From assembly GCA_002439085.1 (NCBI GenBank), contig DJSW01000016.1:1-46249 (forward strand): DNA of 46,249 bases, given 5' to 3'. The stretch is from Alphaproteobacteria bacterium UBA6324 (lineage in GTDB: Bacteria > Pseudomonadota > Alphaproteobacteria > CAAGCB01 > CAG-977). The notes under the pieces are model-generated. The model saw nothing but the letters and a program-made list of their open reading frames with translations. It ran no database searches and was not told the DNA's origin. This document shows, piece by piece, positions 7,780 through 15,659 of the stretch. The number at the start of each line of letters is the position of its first letter. Position 1 is the first letter of the stretch. The translations under genes were made by a program, and so were the position numbers.

Positions 7780-8949
7780 TTAAAAAGCCGCTTTCAGCGC
7801 GCCGGTCAGATCCGTTTTTTCCCATGGGAAAGCCCCTTCGACATCCGGCGTGCGGCCGAAATGGCCGTACCGCGATGTCGGCAGATAGATCGGCCGGTTC
7901 AATTTCAAATGCGTCCGGATGCCGCGCGGCGTCAAATCCATGACTTCGGGCAGGATTTTTTCCAACTTGTCCTCGTCCACTTTGCACGTTCCGAACGTGT
8001 CCAGATAAACGGCCAGAGGATGCGCGACGCCGATCGCGTAGGCCAGCTGGATCACCGCTTTGTCGGCCAAACCGGCCGCGACGATGTTTTTGGCCAGATA
8101 GCGCGCGGCATAGGCCGCGGAACGATCGACCTTCGTCGGATCTTTGCCGGAAAAAGCGCCGCCGCCGTGCGCCACCGCGCCGCCGTAGGAATCGACGATG
8201 ATCTTGCGTCCGGTCAATCCCGTGTCGCCGTCGGGGCCGCCCGTCACGAAACGCCCCGTCGGGTTGACGTAAAATTTTTCATCCGCGACCGACCACCCGT
8301 CGGGCAGCAGTTTGTTGACGACGCCGCGCACGGTTTCGCGGATTTCGTCATAAGGGACGTCTTCGGTGTGCTGGGTGGAAACGACGATCGAATCGACATC
8401 GACGGGGCGGCCGTTTTCATAACGCAACGTCACCTGACTTTTCGCGTCGGGGCGCAACCATTTGATTTCGCCCGAATGACGCAGGCGCGCCAGCTCTTTT
8501 AAAATGCCGTGCGACAGAAACAGCGTGGCGGGGGACAGTTCCGCGCCCGCCAGTTCGTTTGTCGCGTAACCGAAAATGATGCCCTGATCGCCCGCGCCTT
8601 CCTCTTTGTCGTCGGTTGCGTCAACGCCGCGCGCGATGTCCGACGATTGTTTGTGCAGATAGTTCTGGATTTCGACGGTCTGCCAATCGAATCCCTTTTG
8701 TTCGTAACCGATTTGTTTGATGCATTGGCGGATCGCGTCCTCCATCATCCGCTTGTCAACGGTTTCGGGCAGGCGGGCTTCGCCGCAGATGATCACGCGG
8801 TCGGTCGTCGCCATCGTTTCGACGGCGGAACGCGCCTGCGGATCGTGGGTCAGAAACAGATCCAGCAAAGTGTCGGAAATGCTGTCGCAAACTTTGTCGG
8901 GATGCCCTTCGGATACGGATTCGCTGGTGAACAGGTAACTTTTTCGCAT
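7780..8949 (-). CDS. metK: S-adenosylmethionine synthetase
   Basis: A 389-residue enzyme that makes SAM from methionine and ATP in the cytosol. It has the N-terminal FTSESVSEGHPDKVCD motif, the GAGDQGIIFGYAT hexapeptide region, the GGGAFSGKDPTKVDRSAAY phosphate-binding loop and a normal length. ATG at 8949 has AGGAG ten bases upstream. It heads the minus-strand metK-trmB-STAS group, and its leader carries a terminator-like hairpin, so its expression may be controlled by attenuation. Confidence 0.97.
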   Translation of the reverse strand: MRKSYLFTSESVSEGHPDKVCDSISDTLLDLFLTHDPQARSAVETMATTDRVIICGEARLPETVDKRMMEDAIRQCIKQIGYEQKGFDWQTVEIQNYLHKQSSDIARGVDATDDKEEGAGDQGIIFGYATNELAGAELSPATLFLSHGILKELARLRHSGEIKWLRPDAKSQVTLRYENGRPVDVDSIVVSTQHTEDVPYDEIRETVRGVVNKLLPDGWSVADEKFYVNPTGRFVTGGPDGDTGLTGRKIIVDSYGGAVAHGGGAFSGKDPTKVDRSAAYAARYLAKNIVAAGLADKAVIQLAYAIGVAHPLAVYLDTFGTCKVDEDKLEKILPEVMDLTPRGIRTHLKLNRPIYLPTSRYGHFGRTPDVEGAFPWEKTDLTGALKAAF

Positions 8950-8971
8950 AAAATGTACTCCTCATGTCCTG

Positions 8972-8995
8972 AAAAAAATGAAAGCGCGGCTTTCA
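8972..8995 (-). terminator. Intrinsic-terminator-like hairpin in the metK leader
   Basis: On the minus strand TGAAAGC-CGC-GCTTTCA forms a perfect 7-bp stem followed by seven T, ending 22 bp before the metK ATG. No minus-strand gene lies upstream for it to terminate, since the next gene at 9115 is divergent. That suggests regulation of metK itself. Confidence 0.7.
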
Positions 8996-9060
8996 CCGCC
9001 CTGATCCTATCCGTCAAAGGTTAGGCAAAGGTTAAAAGCCGGCCGGCGCGCGATCCCGAT
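8986..9060 (-). promoter_or_regulatory. metK leader: Candidate metK leader with competing hairpins
   Basis: Just upstream of the terminator stem, GCGG can pair with CCGC across TGAAAG. This stem shares its bases with the left arm of the terminator stem, so the two cannot form together, as in an attenuator or riboswitch expression platform. I could not match the region to the SAM-II, SAM-V or SAM/SAH riboswitch consensus that I know. A 9-bp tandem repeat lies further upstream. Confidence 0.35.
9015..9034. repeat. Tandem 9-bp repeat CAAAGGTTA between metK and the TrmN6-like gene
   Basis: CAAAGGTTA occurs at 9015-9023 and again at 9026-9034, one helical turn apart (11-bp period), in the divergent promoter region. 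The spacing suits two protein subunits on one face of the DNA. It may be a regulator site or chance. Confidence 0.4.
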
Positions 9061-9065
9061 TTTTC

Positions 9066-9094
9066 TTGCCGATGCGGAAAAGACCCCTTATCCT
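9066..9094 (+). promoter_or_regulatory. Promoter of the TrmN6-like gene
   Basis: TTGCCG and TATCCT are 17 bp apart, with the likely start about 15 bp before the ATG at 9115. A GAGGGGACGGA ribosome-binding stretch follows. Confidence 0.55.
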
Positions 9095-9114
9095 GCGGCA
9101 AAAGAGGGGACGGA

Positions 9115-9840
9115 ATGGATTTTACGACGGACGATTTTTTGGGCGGAAAGATAAAGCTGCGCCAACCGGTGGACGGATACAGGGCGACCAGTGACGCGGT
9201 GTTGCTGGCGGCCGCCGCGCGCCCCGAAAAAAACGCGCGCGTTCTGGATGTCGGCGCGGGGACGGGGGCGGTCGCGTTGTGTCTGGCGGCGCGGTGTCCG
9301 GACGTTTTCGCGGACGGAATCGAATTGCAGCCCGAAATGGCCGAACTGGCGCGCGAAAACATCGCGCTGAACGGTTTGGGGGACAGGGTGCGCCTGTTTG
9401 CGGGCGACATTCGCGCCAAAACGGTCGAAGGCGTGCCGACGGGGGCGTACGACTGGGTGCTGACCAACCCGCCGTTTATTTTGGAGGATCAGCCCTCGCC
9501 GGACAGGGTGCGCGACGTGGCGCATCGGGAATCCGCCTGTCCGCTGCGGGAATGGGTTGACGGCTGCCTGCGCTATGTCAACGCGCGCGGGCGGTTTGCG
9601 ATGATCAACCGCGCCGACCGCTTGCCGGAGATTTTGACCCTGCTGCACGGGCGGTTGGGCGGCATCCGGATCATCCCCGTGTGGACAAAAGCGTTCGAGC
9701 CGGCCAAACGCGTGATCGTCGTCGGGCGCAAAGGGGTGAAATCGCCGGCCGTTTTGGAATCCGGCGTCACTTTGACCATGCCGGACGGATCGCGCACCGC
9801 CGCGGCCGAAGCCGTCATGCGTTCAGGGCTGGGGTTGTAG
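9115..9840 (+). CDS. TrmN6/YfiC-like SAM-dependent N6-adenine methyltransferase
   Basis: A 241-residue class I methyltransferase. It has the FLGGKIKLRQPVDGYRATSDAVLLAA start shared by TrmN6-like proteins, the SAM loop VLDVGAGTGAVAL, and the N6-adenine catalytic motif NPPF (in VLTNPPFI). The family methylates A37 of tRNA1(Val) in enterobacteria; the exact target here is inferred. Its 3' end overlaps the convergent exporter gene by 18 bp, so both stop codons lie in the other gene's coding sequence. Confidence 0.82.
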   Translation: MDFTTDDFLGGKIKLRQPVDGYRATSDAVLLAAAARPEKNARVLDVGAGTGAVALCLAARCPDVFADGIELQPEMAELARENIALNGLGDRVRLFAGDIRAKTVEGVPTGAYDWVLTNPPFILEDQPSPDRVRDVAHRESACPLREWVDGCLRYVNARGRFAMINRADRLPEILTLLHGRLGGIRIIPVWTKAFEPAKRVIVVGRKGVKSPAVLESGVTLTMPDGSRTAAAEAVMRSGLGL

Positions 9841-11025
9841 GGCGCATTTGCGCTTTCCGTTCGCAAAAACCATGAACACGACCGCGGGCAGGATGACCAA
9901 CGCGCCGGAAAATCCGACCCAGCTGAGGGCGTAACGCGTGCAGACCGCGCCGCCGAACATGGTTCCCGCCGCGATGCCCATGTTGAAAATACCGGAAAAA
10001 ATCGACATGGCAACGGCGGAGGAGCTTTCGTCCGTTTCTTGAATGATTCGCGCCTGACACGCCGCGTTGAACGCGGTGGCGGCCGTTCCCCATAAAACGA
10101 ACAGCAAAACGACGGACGGCAATCCGGCCGACGCGGGATAAAGCGACAGCAACGCGGCGGCAATCGTGAAAACGGTCGATTTCAAAAACAGGCGCGGCGC
10201 TTTGTCATAATATTTTGAAAACAGCTTGCTGCCGATCAGTCCGGACGCGCCGAATACCGACAGAACGGCCGTGACCGTCCCGTCCGGCAGCCGCGCCGTT
10301 TGCAGCAAAAACGGTTCGATATAGCTGTACGCCGTGTAATACGCGCCCGCCGTCGTCAGGGTCAGCGCGAAAATTCCGGCCAGCGCGGGTGTTTTGAACA
10401 GCTCCGGCAGCCGTTTGACGGAAAAGGACTGCCCGCCGGACAGACACGGCGTGACGAACAGCAGATAGGCCATTACGGCGAACCCGAACGCGCCGACGCC
10501 GGCGAAAGTCGCGCGCCACCCGACCGCCAGCCCGATCATGCGCCCGAACGGCAGGCCGAGGATCATCGCGATTGATGTTCCCGCGACGATCATTCCCAAC
10601 GCTTTGGAACGGAATTCCTCCGCCACCAACCGGACGGCCATCGGCGCGGCGATCGACCAGAAAACGGCGTGGGCACACGCGACGCCGATTCGCGCCGCCA
10701 TCAAACCGGCGAACCCCGTGGACGCGGCGGACAACATCTGGCACGTTGAAAAAACGGCGACGGTCGCCAGCATCAGCCGCTTCATTTCCATCCGGCACAC
10801 CAGCAGCATCAACGGCAGGGACAACGCCATGACGACCCACGCGTACACCGAAATCACGCGCCCCGCGCCGGCTTCGGTCATATGGAAATCGGCCGCGATG
10901 CCGGTCAACAGGCCGATCGGCATGAATTCGGATGTGTTGAAAATGAACGCCGCGCAGGTGACGCCCAGCAACGGCAGAAATTGTTTAAGGGGGATTTTAT
11001 GCTTTTCGGCGACGGTTGACGGCAT
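9823..11025 (-). CDS. MFS exporter, SotB-like (sugar/drug efflux)
   Basis: About 400 residues with twelve predicted membrane helices. The first (LLGVTCAAFIFNTSEFMPIGLLTGIA) and the GRVISVYAWVVMALSLPLMLL segment are typical of the SotB/AraJ group of the major facilitator superfamily, which exports sugars or small drugs across the inner membrane. ATG at 11025 is chosen because AGAGG precedes it; the longer frame to 11097 would cross the promoter. The substrate is unknown. It is a single gene with its own promoter and ends by overlapping the convergent methyltransferase gene. Confidence 0.85.
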   Translation of the reverse strand: MPSTVAEKHKIPLKQFLPLLGVTCAAFIFNTSEFMPIGLLTGIAADFHMTEAGAGRVISVYAWVVMALSLPLMLLVCRMEMKRLMLATVAVFSTCQMLSAASTGFAGLMAARIGVACAHAVFWSIAAPMAVRLVAEEFRSKALGMIVAGTSIAMILGLPFGRMIGLAVGWRATFAGVGAFGFAVMAYLLFVTPCLSGGQSFSVKRLPELFKTPALAGIFALTLTTAGAYYTAYSYIEPFLLQTARLPDGTVTAVLSVFGASGLIGSKLFSKYYDKAPRLFLKSTVFTIAAALLSLYPASAGLPSVVLLFVLWGTAATAFNAACQARIIQETDESSSAVAMSIFSGIFNMGIAAGTMFGGAVCTRYALSWVGFSGALVILPAVVFMVFANGKRKCALQPQP

Positions 11026-11069
11026 TTGACACCTCTTTAAAAACGGACGTTTTCGTAAAAAGCGCAAGG

Positions 11070-11097
11070 AATATATGCCTTGTTTTGAAAAAATCAA
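11070..11097 (-). promoter_or_regulatory. Promoter of the SotB-like exporter
   Basis: On the minus strand TTGATT and TATATT are 16 bp apart, about 45 bp before the ATG at 11025, within an AT-rich divergent intergenic region. Confidence 0.5.
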
Positions 11098-11177
11098 GAG
11101 GGTTGTTTTAGTGTTTGATTGACGGCGTTTTTCGTTATATAAGAAAAGGATAAAGCGCTTTGAACGGGTGAAAACTG

Positions 11178-12431
11178 ATGATAGATTTATCGACGCCGCC
11201 TTTTACGCTGTTGGCGGAAAGGGATATGGATCTGGTTTTGTTGGAGGAAATGCTGTCCTCCGACCCGTTTAAGAAATGGCTGGTCGGCAAGCTGTACAAC
11301 GGCACGCGCCAATTCGGCCGCCTGATCGGGGCGTGGCACACGCCGACGCTGGAACCGTTGGGATCGGTTGACATCCTGCTGGTGTTTGAAGAGGCGTCCG
11401 CGCACCGCCGTTGCGCCATTTTGATCGAAAACAAAATCGACCAGCCCAAACAGAACCTGCAGGCACAACGCTATTTTGAATTTGGCGAAAAGGGCGTGCA
11501 AGAGGGACTGTGGGACGAATACCTGACCTGTCTTTTTTCGCCGCAGGCCTATTTTTCATGCTTGGAACCGTCGGAATATTTTTCCAGCTATCTCAGCTAC
11601 GAGGAAATCGAAACGTGGTTTTCCCGCGCCGCCGTCGAAACGCACAGCGTGACGCCGGAACGTTGCGCTTATAAAAAGACTTTGATCCGTCAGGCGATCG
11701 AACAGGGAACGGGCGTAATGCGCAAACAGCAAATGGCTGCCAAAACGCAAACGCCGGTTTACGCGCCCGCCGCGCCGCAGCCGCCCGCCCCCGCGCAAAC
11801 GTCCCGTCCGGCCGCGTCCTCTTACGCCGCGCCGGCGCAAACGGAAACGGCACGCCAACCTTTGCCGGAACCCGAACCGGAACCGGTTTTGACCCCCGCG
11901 CCGAAGAAAAAGGCGTCCGTGTCCGATTTCCGCGTTTTCCCCGGCGGCGTGTTCAACCTGCCGGCCGGATACCGCGAGGCCGAAGACACGATCGTCGGCA
12001 AGTTTTTCACGGATATGCAGGGTTTTGCCAAACAGTATTATCCCGAATTGGGGATGAAAAAGCCGACCGGCAGCGCCGAAGAGGCCGCTTGGGTCGAATT
12101 CGCCCCCGACGAATTCCCGCGCGAAGTCCGCATCATTCACAAAATGCCGCAGGGCTTTATGGATTTATCCTTTGCCATGACGACGCTGGCGATGATCCAG
12201 CCGCCGTACCAACCTTATGTCGATAACGACATGGTGTTCAAGGAAAACGGCAAAACGGCGGTGATCCGCATCATGGTTCCCGTGATCGACCCGCAACAGG
12301 GGTTCGATTCGCAGCGCGACATCGTCGGTTTCGCCCTGCAAAAGGCGCAGAAGCTGTGCCAGCTGTATATGCACGTCGTCAACAACGGCGCGGCGGGCAA
12401 AGGTTACGCGCCCGAAGAACTTTACCTGTAA
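11178..12431 (+). CDS. PD-(D/E)XK nuclease-superfamily protein with Pro/Ala linker
   Basis: A 417-residue protein. The N-terminal ~190 residues carry the nuclease signature: Asp65 in GSVDILLVFE, then Glu84-Asn85-Lys86 in AILIENKID, followed by a Gln-rich helix (PKQNLQAQRYFEFG). A low-complexity Pro/Ala/Gln/Glu linker spans about 195-250. A separate C-terminal domain of ~165 residues (FRVFPGGVFNLPAGY to the end) has no motif I recognise. Similar N-terminal domains occur in defence-associated or repair-linked nucleases, but no partner gene is nearby, so the function is open. It stands alone between the exporter and the zincin-like gene. Confidence 0.65.
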   Translation: MIDLSTPPFTLLAERDMDLVLLEEMLSSDPFKKWLVGKLYNGTRQFGRLIGAWHTPTLEPLGSVDILLVFEEASAHRRCAILIENKIDQPKQNLQAQRYFEFGEKGVQEGLWDEYLTCLFSPQAYFSCLEPSEYFSSYLSYEEIETWFSRAAVETHSVTPERCAYKKTLIRQAIEQGTGVMRKQQMAAKTQTPVYAPAAPQPPAPAQTSRPAASSYAAPAQTETARQPLPEPEPEPVLTPAPKKKASVSDFRVFPGGVFNLPAGYREAEDTIVGKFFTDMQGFAKQYYPELGMKKPTGSAEEAAWVEFAPDEFPREVRIIHKMPQGFMDLSFAMTTLAMIQPPYQPYVDNDMVFKENGKTAVIRIMVPVIDPQQGFDSQRDIVGFALQKAQKLCQLYMHVVNNGAAGKGYAPEELYL

Positions 12432-12461
12432 AAAAAACATAAAGTTTTTGCGACAAAAAAG

Positions 12462-12490
12462 TTGACAAAAAATATTTTTTCATCCATATT
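12462..12490 (+). promoter_or_regulatory. Strong promoter of the DUF6782-like gene
   Basis: A consensus TTGACA is 17 bp from CATATT, in an A/T-rich stretch. AGGAG at 12508-12512 then precedes the ATG at 12521. Confidence 0.7.
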
Positions 12491-12520
12491 TCCCCTAAAG
12501 CCTTTTTAGGAGATGCCCTT

Positions 12521-13531
12521 ATGTTAAGTTATCAGGAATTCATGGCGGCCGGAAACGTGACGTGTTTCCACAGCGGAAACGAAAACGCCGGTCACCGCAC
12601 TTTGGCCAGAGCGTTCAAACGCCAGCGCATTGATCAATCCGCCGAACGGATGGAAGCGTTGAAAAAAATGCTGTCCGAAAGCAAAACGGGACGCCAGACG
12701 CTGGAATTTCTGGAGGAAAAAGGGTCGAAGATGATCTTTGAAAAGATGAAGTACTACGGGTACTTTTCTCCGGACAAGAACATCGTCGCGCTGAACCCGC
12801 GGATGTCGAACGAGGATCTGGCCGTAACCATGGTGCACGAAATCCGCCACGCGTGGCAGGATTCGCAAATGCAGGCGACCGACCCGAAGATGACGCCGAA
12901 AGCGTTTTTGGCCAGCGGTTTCGCGATCGAAGCCGACGCTTGCGCCGCCGAAGTCACTTACGCCCACGAAATGCGTGAAAAGAACCCCAAGATTTGGGAC
13001 GCGCATCAGAAATCGGGCTATGCGCCGATGAGCACCGCGTTTGAAAAAACGTTCAATGAAACGGGCAGTGTCGAACAGGCGCGCGCCGACGCGTTGATGA
13101 CGTGGTACAAACTGCCGGTCAAGGCGTCGTACGAAAAATCCTATGTCCAATTCATGGGATACATCGCCCGCGCGTTGAAAAAACAAAAGGAAATGGAACC
13201 GGAGTATTTTTCCAAAAACACGTCGGCCAAGAAAATGGTCAACGCGTTTTTCAAAGATTACGACGGCAAACCGTTCATGACCGATCCGAAACCGTTGGAA
13301 GCGCCGGAAAACCTGTCGTTGAAAGAGGAACACGCCAAGAAGCTGGCCAAAGCGTTGATCCCCTATATGGCGAAATACGACCGCTCCGCCGAAAAACTGG
13401 GGTTGGACAAAGTGGCCGTCGTCCGCCCGAACGGCGAAAAAACGACCGGCGCGCTGATCATCCAGCAGGTCAAGGACGAACAGAAACTGGCCGCCGCGTT
13501 GAAAAAAATGCAGAACGGTGCGACCCGTTAA
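12521..13531 (+). CDS. Putative zinc metallopeptidase-like protein (DUF6782 type)
   Basis: A 336-residue protein without a signal peptide or membrane segment. His106-Glu107-x-x-His110 (in VHEIRHAWQD) is a zincin motif, and EADACAAE about 30 residues later could supply the third metal ligand. This layout matches the putative metallopeptidase family DUF6782 as I recall it. The remaining two thirds is helical and Lys/Glu-rich. The protein is probably cytosolic or translocated by an unknown route. It has a strong promoter, a good ribosome-binding site and a strong terminator, so it is an independent transcription unit. The substrate is unknown. Confidence 0.65.
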   Translation: MLSYQEFMAAGNVTCFHSGNENAGHRTLARAFKRQRIDQSAERMEALKKMLSESKTGRQTLEFLEEKGSKMIFEKMKYYGYFSPDKNIVALNPRMSNEDLAVTMVHEIRHAWQDSQMQATDPKMTPKAFLASGFAIEADACAAEVTYAHEMREKNPKIWDAHQKSGYAPMSTAFEKTFNETGSVEQARADALMTWYKLPVKASYEKSYVQFMGYIARALKKQKEMEPEYFSKNTSAKKMVNAFFKDYDGKPFMTDPKPLEAPENLSLKEEHAKKLAKALIPYMAKYDRSAEKLGLDKVAVVRPNGEKTTGALIIQQVKDEQKLAAALKKMQNGATR

Positions 13532-13551
13532 GGAAAAACAACAGAAAAGAA

Positions 13552-13584
13552 ACGGCTTTGACATCGCTCAAGGCCGTTTTTTTT
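13552..13584 (+). terminator. Terminator of the DUF6782-like gene
   Basis: A 10-bp stem (ACGGCTTTGA / TCAAGGCCGT, one G-T wobble) closes a CATCGC loop and is followed by eight T. Confidence 0.85.
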
Positions 13585-13598
13585 GTCGCTTTTTTCTT

Positions 13599-13625
13599 TT
13601 GCCCGAACGGGAAAAGTCGTATCCT
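13599..13625 (+). promoter_or_regulatory. Possible promoter of the His-tailed membrane protein
   Basis: TATCCT at 13620-13625 matches the -10 of the TrmN6-like gene. TTGCCC lies 15 bp upstream of it, a short spacer; TTTTGC at 17 bp is the alternative. Confidence 0.4.
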
Positions 13626-13648
13626 TTGAAACGAAAGGGTGAACGGCT

Positions 13649-13936
13649 ATGCAAAAGGGAAAATTCGTTTTAAATTTCGTCGCAATTTACGCGCTGTTGT
13701 TTTTCATCGTGTGGGCGGGAACGGCGTTTGACAACGAAATGACGTTTTCGTGGTATTCATATACGATCGTCGGGGTGCTGAGTTTTTTCTACGCGTGGAC
13801 GAAAAGCGTCGATTTAAATCAAATTTCGACGCCCGTCGAACCGCCGCGTCATCACGTCGTTCATCATCACGTCCCCGCCGGACAGGACGGGCATCCGCAT
13901 CACGTTGTTCATCACGACGCGGAACGGCCGCAATAA
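13649..13936 (+). CDS. Small membrane protein with a His-rich cytosolic or periplasmic tail
   Basis: A 95-residue protein. Two hydrophobic helices (about residues 7-25 and 36-50) form a hairpin in the inner membrane. The last ~35 residues are soluble and rich in paired histidines (HHVVHHH, then HPHHVVHHD), 11 His in all, suggesting Ni, Zn or Cu binding. AAAGGG precedes the ATG. I recognise no family. Its stop lies 1 bp from the stop of the convergent SGNH gene. Confidence 0.65.
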   Translation: MQKGKFVLNFVAIYALLFFIVWAGTAFDNEMTFSWYSYTIVGVLSFFYAWTKSVDLNQISTPVEPPRHHVVHHHVPAGQDGHPHHVVHHDAERPQ

Positions 13937-13937
13937 T

Positions 13938-14801
13938 TCACGCGTCCCACGGTTGGCGTATCTTGGCGGTCAGTTTTTGCGCGCCGTCGCGGTTCAAATG
14001 GTCGCAATCGGTGAAATCGGCGTCCGTGAAATCCGGATCGCGCCAACAATTCAAATAGCGGATCTTGCCATCGTATTTTGTCAGCAGTTTTTCCAGCTTT
14101 TCAAACGGTTTCGCGTCCACTGGCACGAATGACAGGTAATCCGCGCGGACGGGCGCGACGACGATCGTCAAATCCAGCCCCTCTTCCAAAACAGACCGGA
14201 TGATCCGTTCGACAAACATGGTTTGATTGCTGCCGCGGAACGCGCCTTTCAAATGTTTTTCAACGCGTATTTTGACACTTTCGGGCGAAGGGTCGTGCGC
14301 CGGAAACGGAAAGGGATACGGGTCGTTGAAATCGGGCGTTTTGACTTCGTATGGCGCGAATTTCGGACACAGGTCGATCTGTTTGTCCGCGTAAAACACG
14401 GGATTTTTCGGCGGGATTCCGAAATACTGCATATACTTGGCCGATTCCTCCAGCCACATGGAACGTTCCTCTTCGTTTCCGTCGGAAAAATCGGAATAAA
14501 ACAGGACGACCCGTTTCAGGTTCGGAAACATCAGCAGGCTTTTCATATACAGCTGATAGGAATAGTACAGGTCTTGGGACGCGATGCCGAAATTGACATC
14601 CCGCGGCGTTTCGTAAAACCCGCATTCGGCGTGCGACGATCCGACGACCAGCGTTTCGATTTGCGGCGCCAGCATCGCGGCCTTTTTGGCCTTGAAATAG
14701 AAATGCTTGTCGAAACTGCCGTGCATCCGTTTTCTGATTTTGCGGGAAGGAATAAAACAGCACAGGAGCTTGAGCAGTCGTTTTCGCGTTTTAAAATTCA
14801 T
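13938..14801 (-). CDS. SGNH/GDSL-like hydrolase family protein
   Basis: A 287-residue protein. The nucleophile block is LVVGSSHAECGF (Ser in G-S-S-H) near residue 54, and the C-terminal block is DCDHLNRDGAQKL, which supplies the Asp-x-x-His pair. This is the layout of SGNH proteins that act on cell-surface sugars or acyl groups. There is a basic N-terminus with one hydrophobic stretch (LLKLLCCFI), so membrane anchoring is possible. ATG at 14801 is chosen; a TTG at 14861 would add 20 residues. No glycan gene cluster surrounds it, so the substrate is unknown. Confidence 0.6.
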   Translation of the reverse strand: MNFKTRKRLLKLLCCFIPSRKIRKRMHGSFDKHFYFKAKKAAMLAPQIETLVVGSSHAECGFYETPRDVNFGIASQDLYYSYQLYMKSLLMFPNLKRVVLFYSDFSDGNEEERSMWLEESAKYMQYFGIPPKNPVFYADKQIDLCPKFAPYEVKTPDFNDPYPFPFPAHDPSPESVKIRVEKHLKGAFRGSNQTMFVERIIRSVLEEGLDLTIVVAPVRADYLSFVPVDAKPFEKLEKLLTKYDGKIRYLNCWRDPDFTDADFTDCDHLNRDGAQKLTAKIRQPWDA

Positions 14802-14888
14802 CGTCGTTCGCCTTTGAAACCAGTTTTCTTTCACAATTCCAGAACGCGGCGCATTTTTCAACCGGAAAACGCGCGCCGCTCTTTTTTC

Positions 14889-14917
14889 TTGTAATCGCCG
14901 CCCGCCCCATTAAAATA
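14889..14917 (+). promoter_or_regulatory. Promoter of rpe
   Basis: TTGTAA and AAAATA are 17 bp apart. An AAGGAG ribosome-binding site stands before the ATG at 14952. Confidence 0.5.
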
Positions 14918-14951
14918 AACACAATATTTCGGATTTTAAGGAGTTTTCAAT

Positions 14952-15593
14952 ATGACCGTAAAAATCGCCCCCAGCATTCTTTCCGCCGATTTCGCCGCTT
15001 TGGGCGCGGATGTCAAGGCAGTCGCCGACGCCGGCGCGGATTATATTCACATTGATGTCATGGACGGGCATTTTGTGCCGAACATCACGTTCGGCCCCGC
15101 TGTGGTCAAGGCGATCCGGCCATATACGGACAAAGTGTTCGACGTGCATCTGATGATCGAACCCGTTACGCCGTACATCGAATCTTTCGCCAAAGCGGGC
15201 GCGGACATCATCACCGTCCACGCCGAGGCGGACAAACACCTCGACCGTTTAATCCAGCATATCAAATCTTTTGGCGTCAAGGCGGGCGTGTCCCTGAACC
15301 CCGCGACGCCCGAAAGCGTTTTGGAATACGTTTTGGACAAGATCGACTTGGTTCTGGTGATGACGGTCAACCCCGGATTCGGCGGGCAGAGCTTTATTTC
15401 CGCCCAGCTGGAAAAGATGCGCCGGATCAAACAGATGATCGGCGGCCGTCCCGTCGAGCTGGAAGTCGATGGCGGCGTCAACCCCGAAACGGCGAAGCTG
15501 TGCCGCGCGGCGGGGGCGGACGTTCTGGTCGCGGGCAGCGCGGTTTTCGGATCGAAGGATTACGCCGGAAACATCGGGGCGTTGAAAGCGTAA
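14952..15593 (+). CDS. rpe: Ribulose-phosphate 3-epimerase
   Basis: A 213-residue TIM-barrel enzyme of the pentose phosphate pathway that interconverts ribulose 5-phosphate and xylulose 5-phosphate. It begins APSILSADFAALG and has the metal-site motif HIDVMDGHFVPN, the HLMIEP strand, the MTVNPGFGGQ loop and the VDGGVN phosphate-binding segment. Length is standard. It stands alone, with phoB 66 bp downstream. Confidence 0.97.
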   Translation: MTVKIAPSILSADFAALGADVKAVADAGADYIHIDVMDGHFVPNITFGPAVVKAIRPYTDKVFDVHLMIEPVTPYIESFAKAGADIITVHAEADKHLDRLIQHIKSFGVKAGVSLNPATPESVLEYVLDKIDLVLVMTVNPGFGGQSFISAQLEKMRRIKQMIGGRPVELEVDGGVNPETAKLCRAAGADVLVAGSAVFGSKDYAGNIGALKA

Positions 15594-15659
15594 CAGAAGC
15601 TTAACACACCGGCCGCGCCGATTCGTCTATACTGGCAACGCATTGATAAAGGATTGCCC

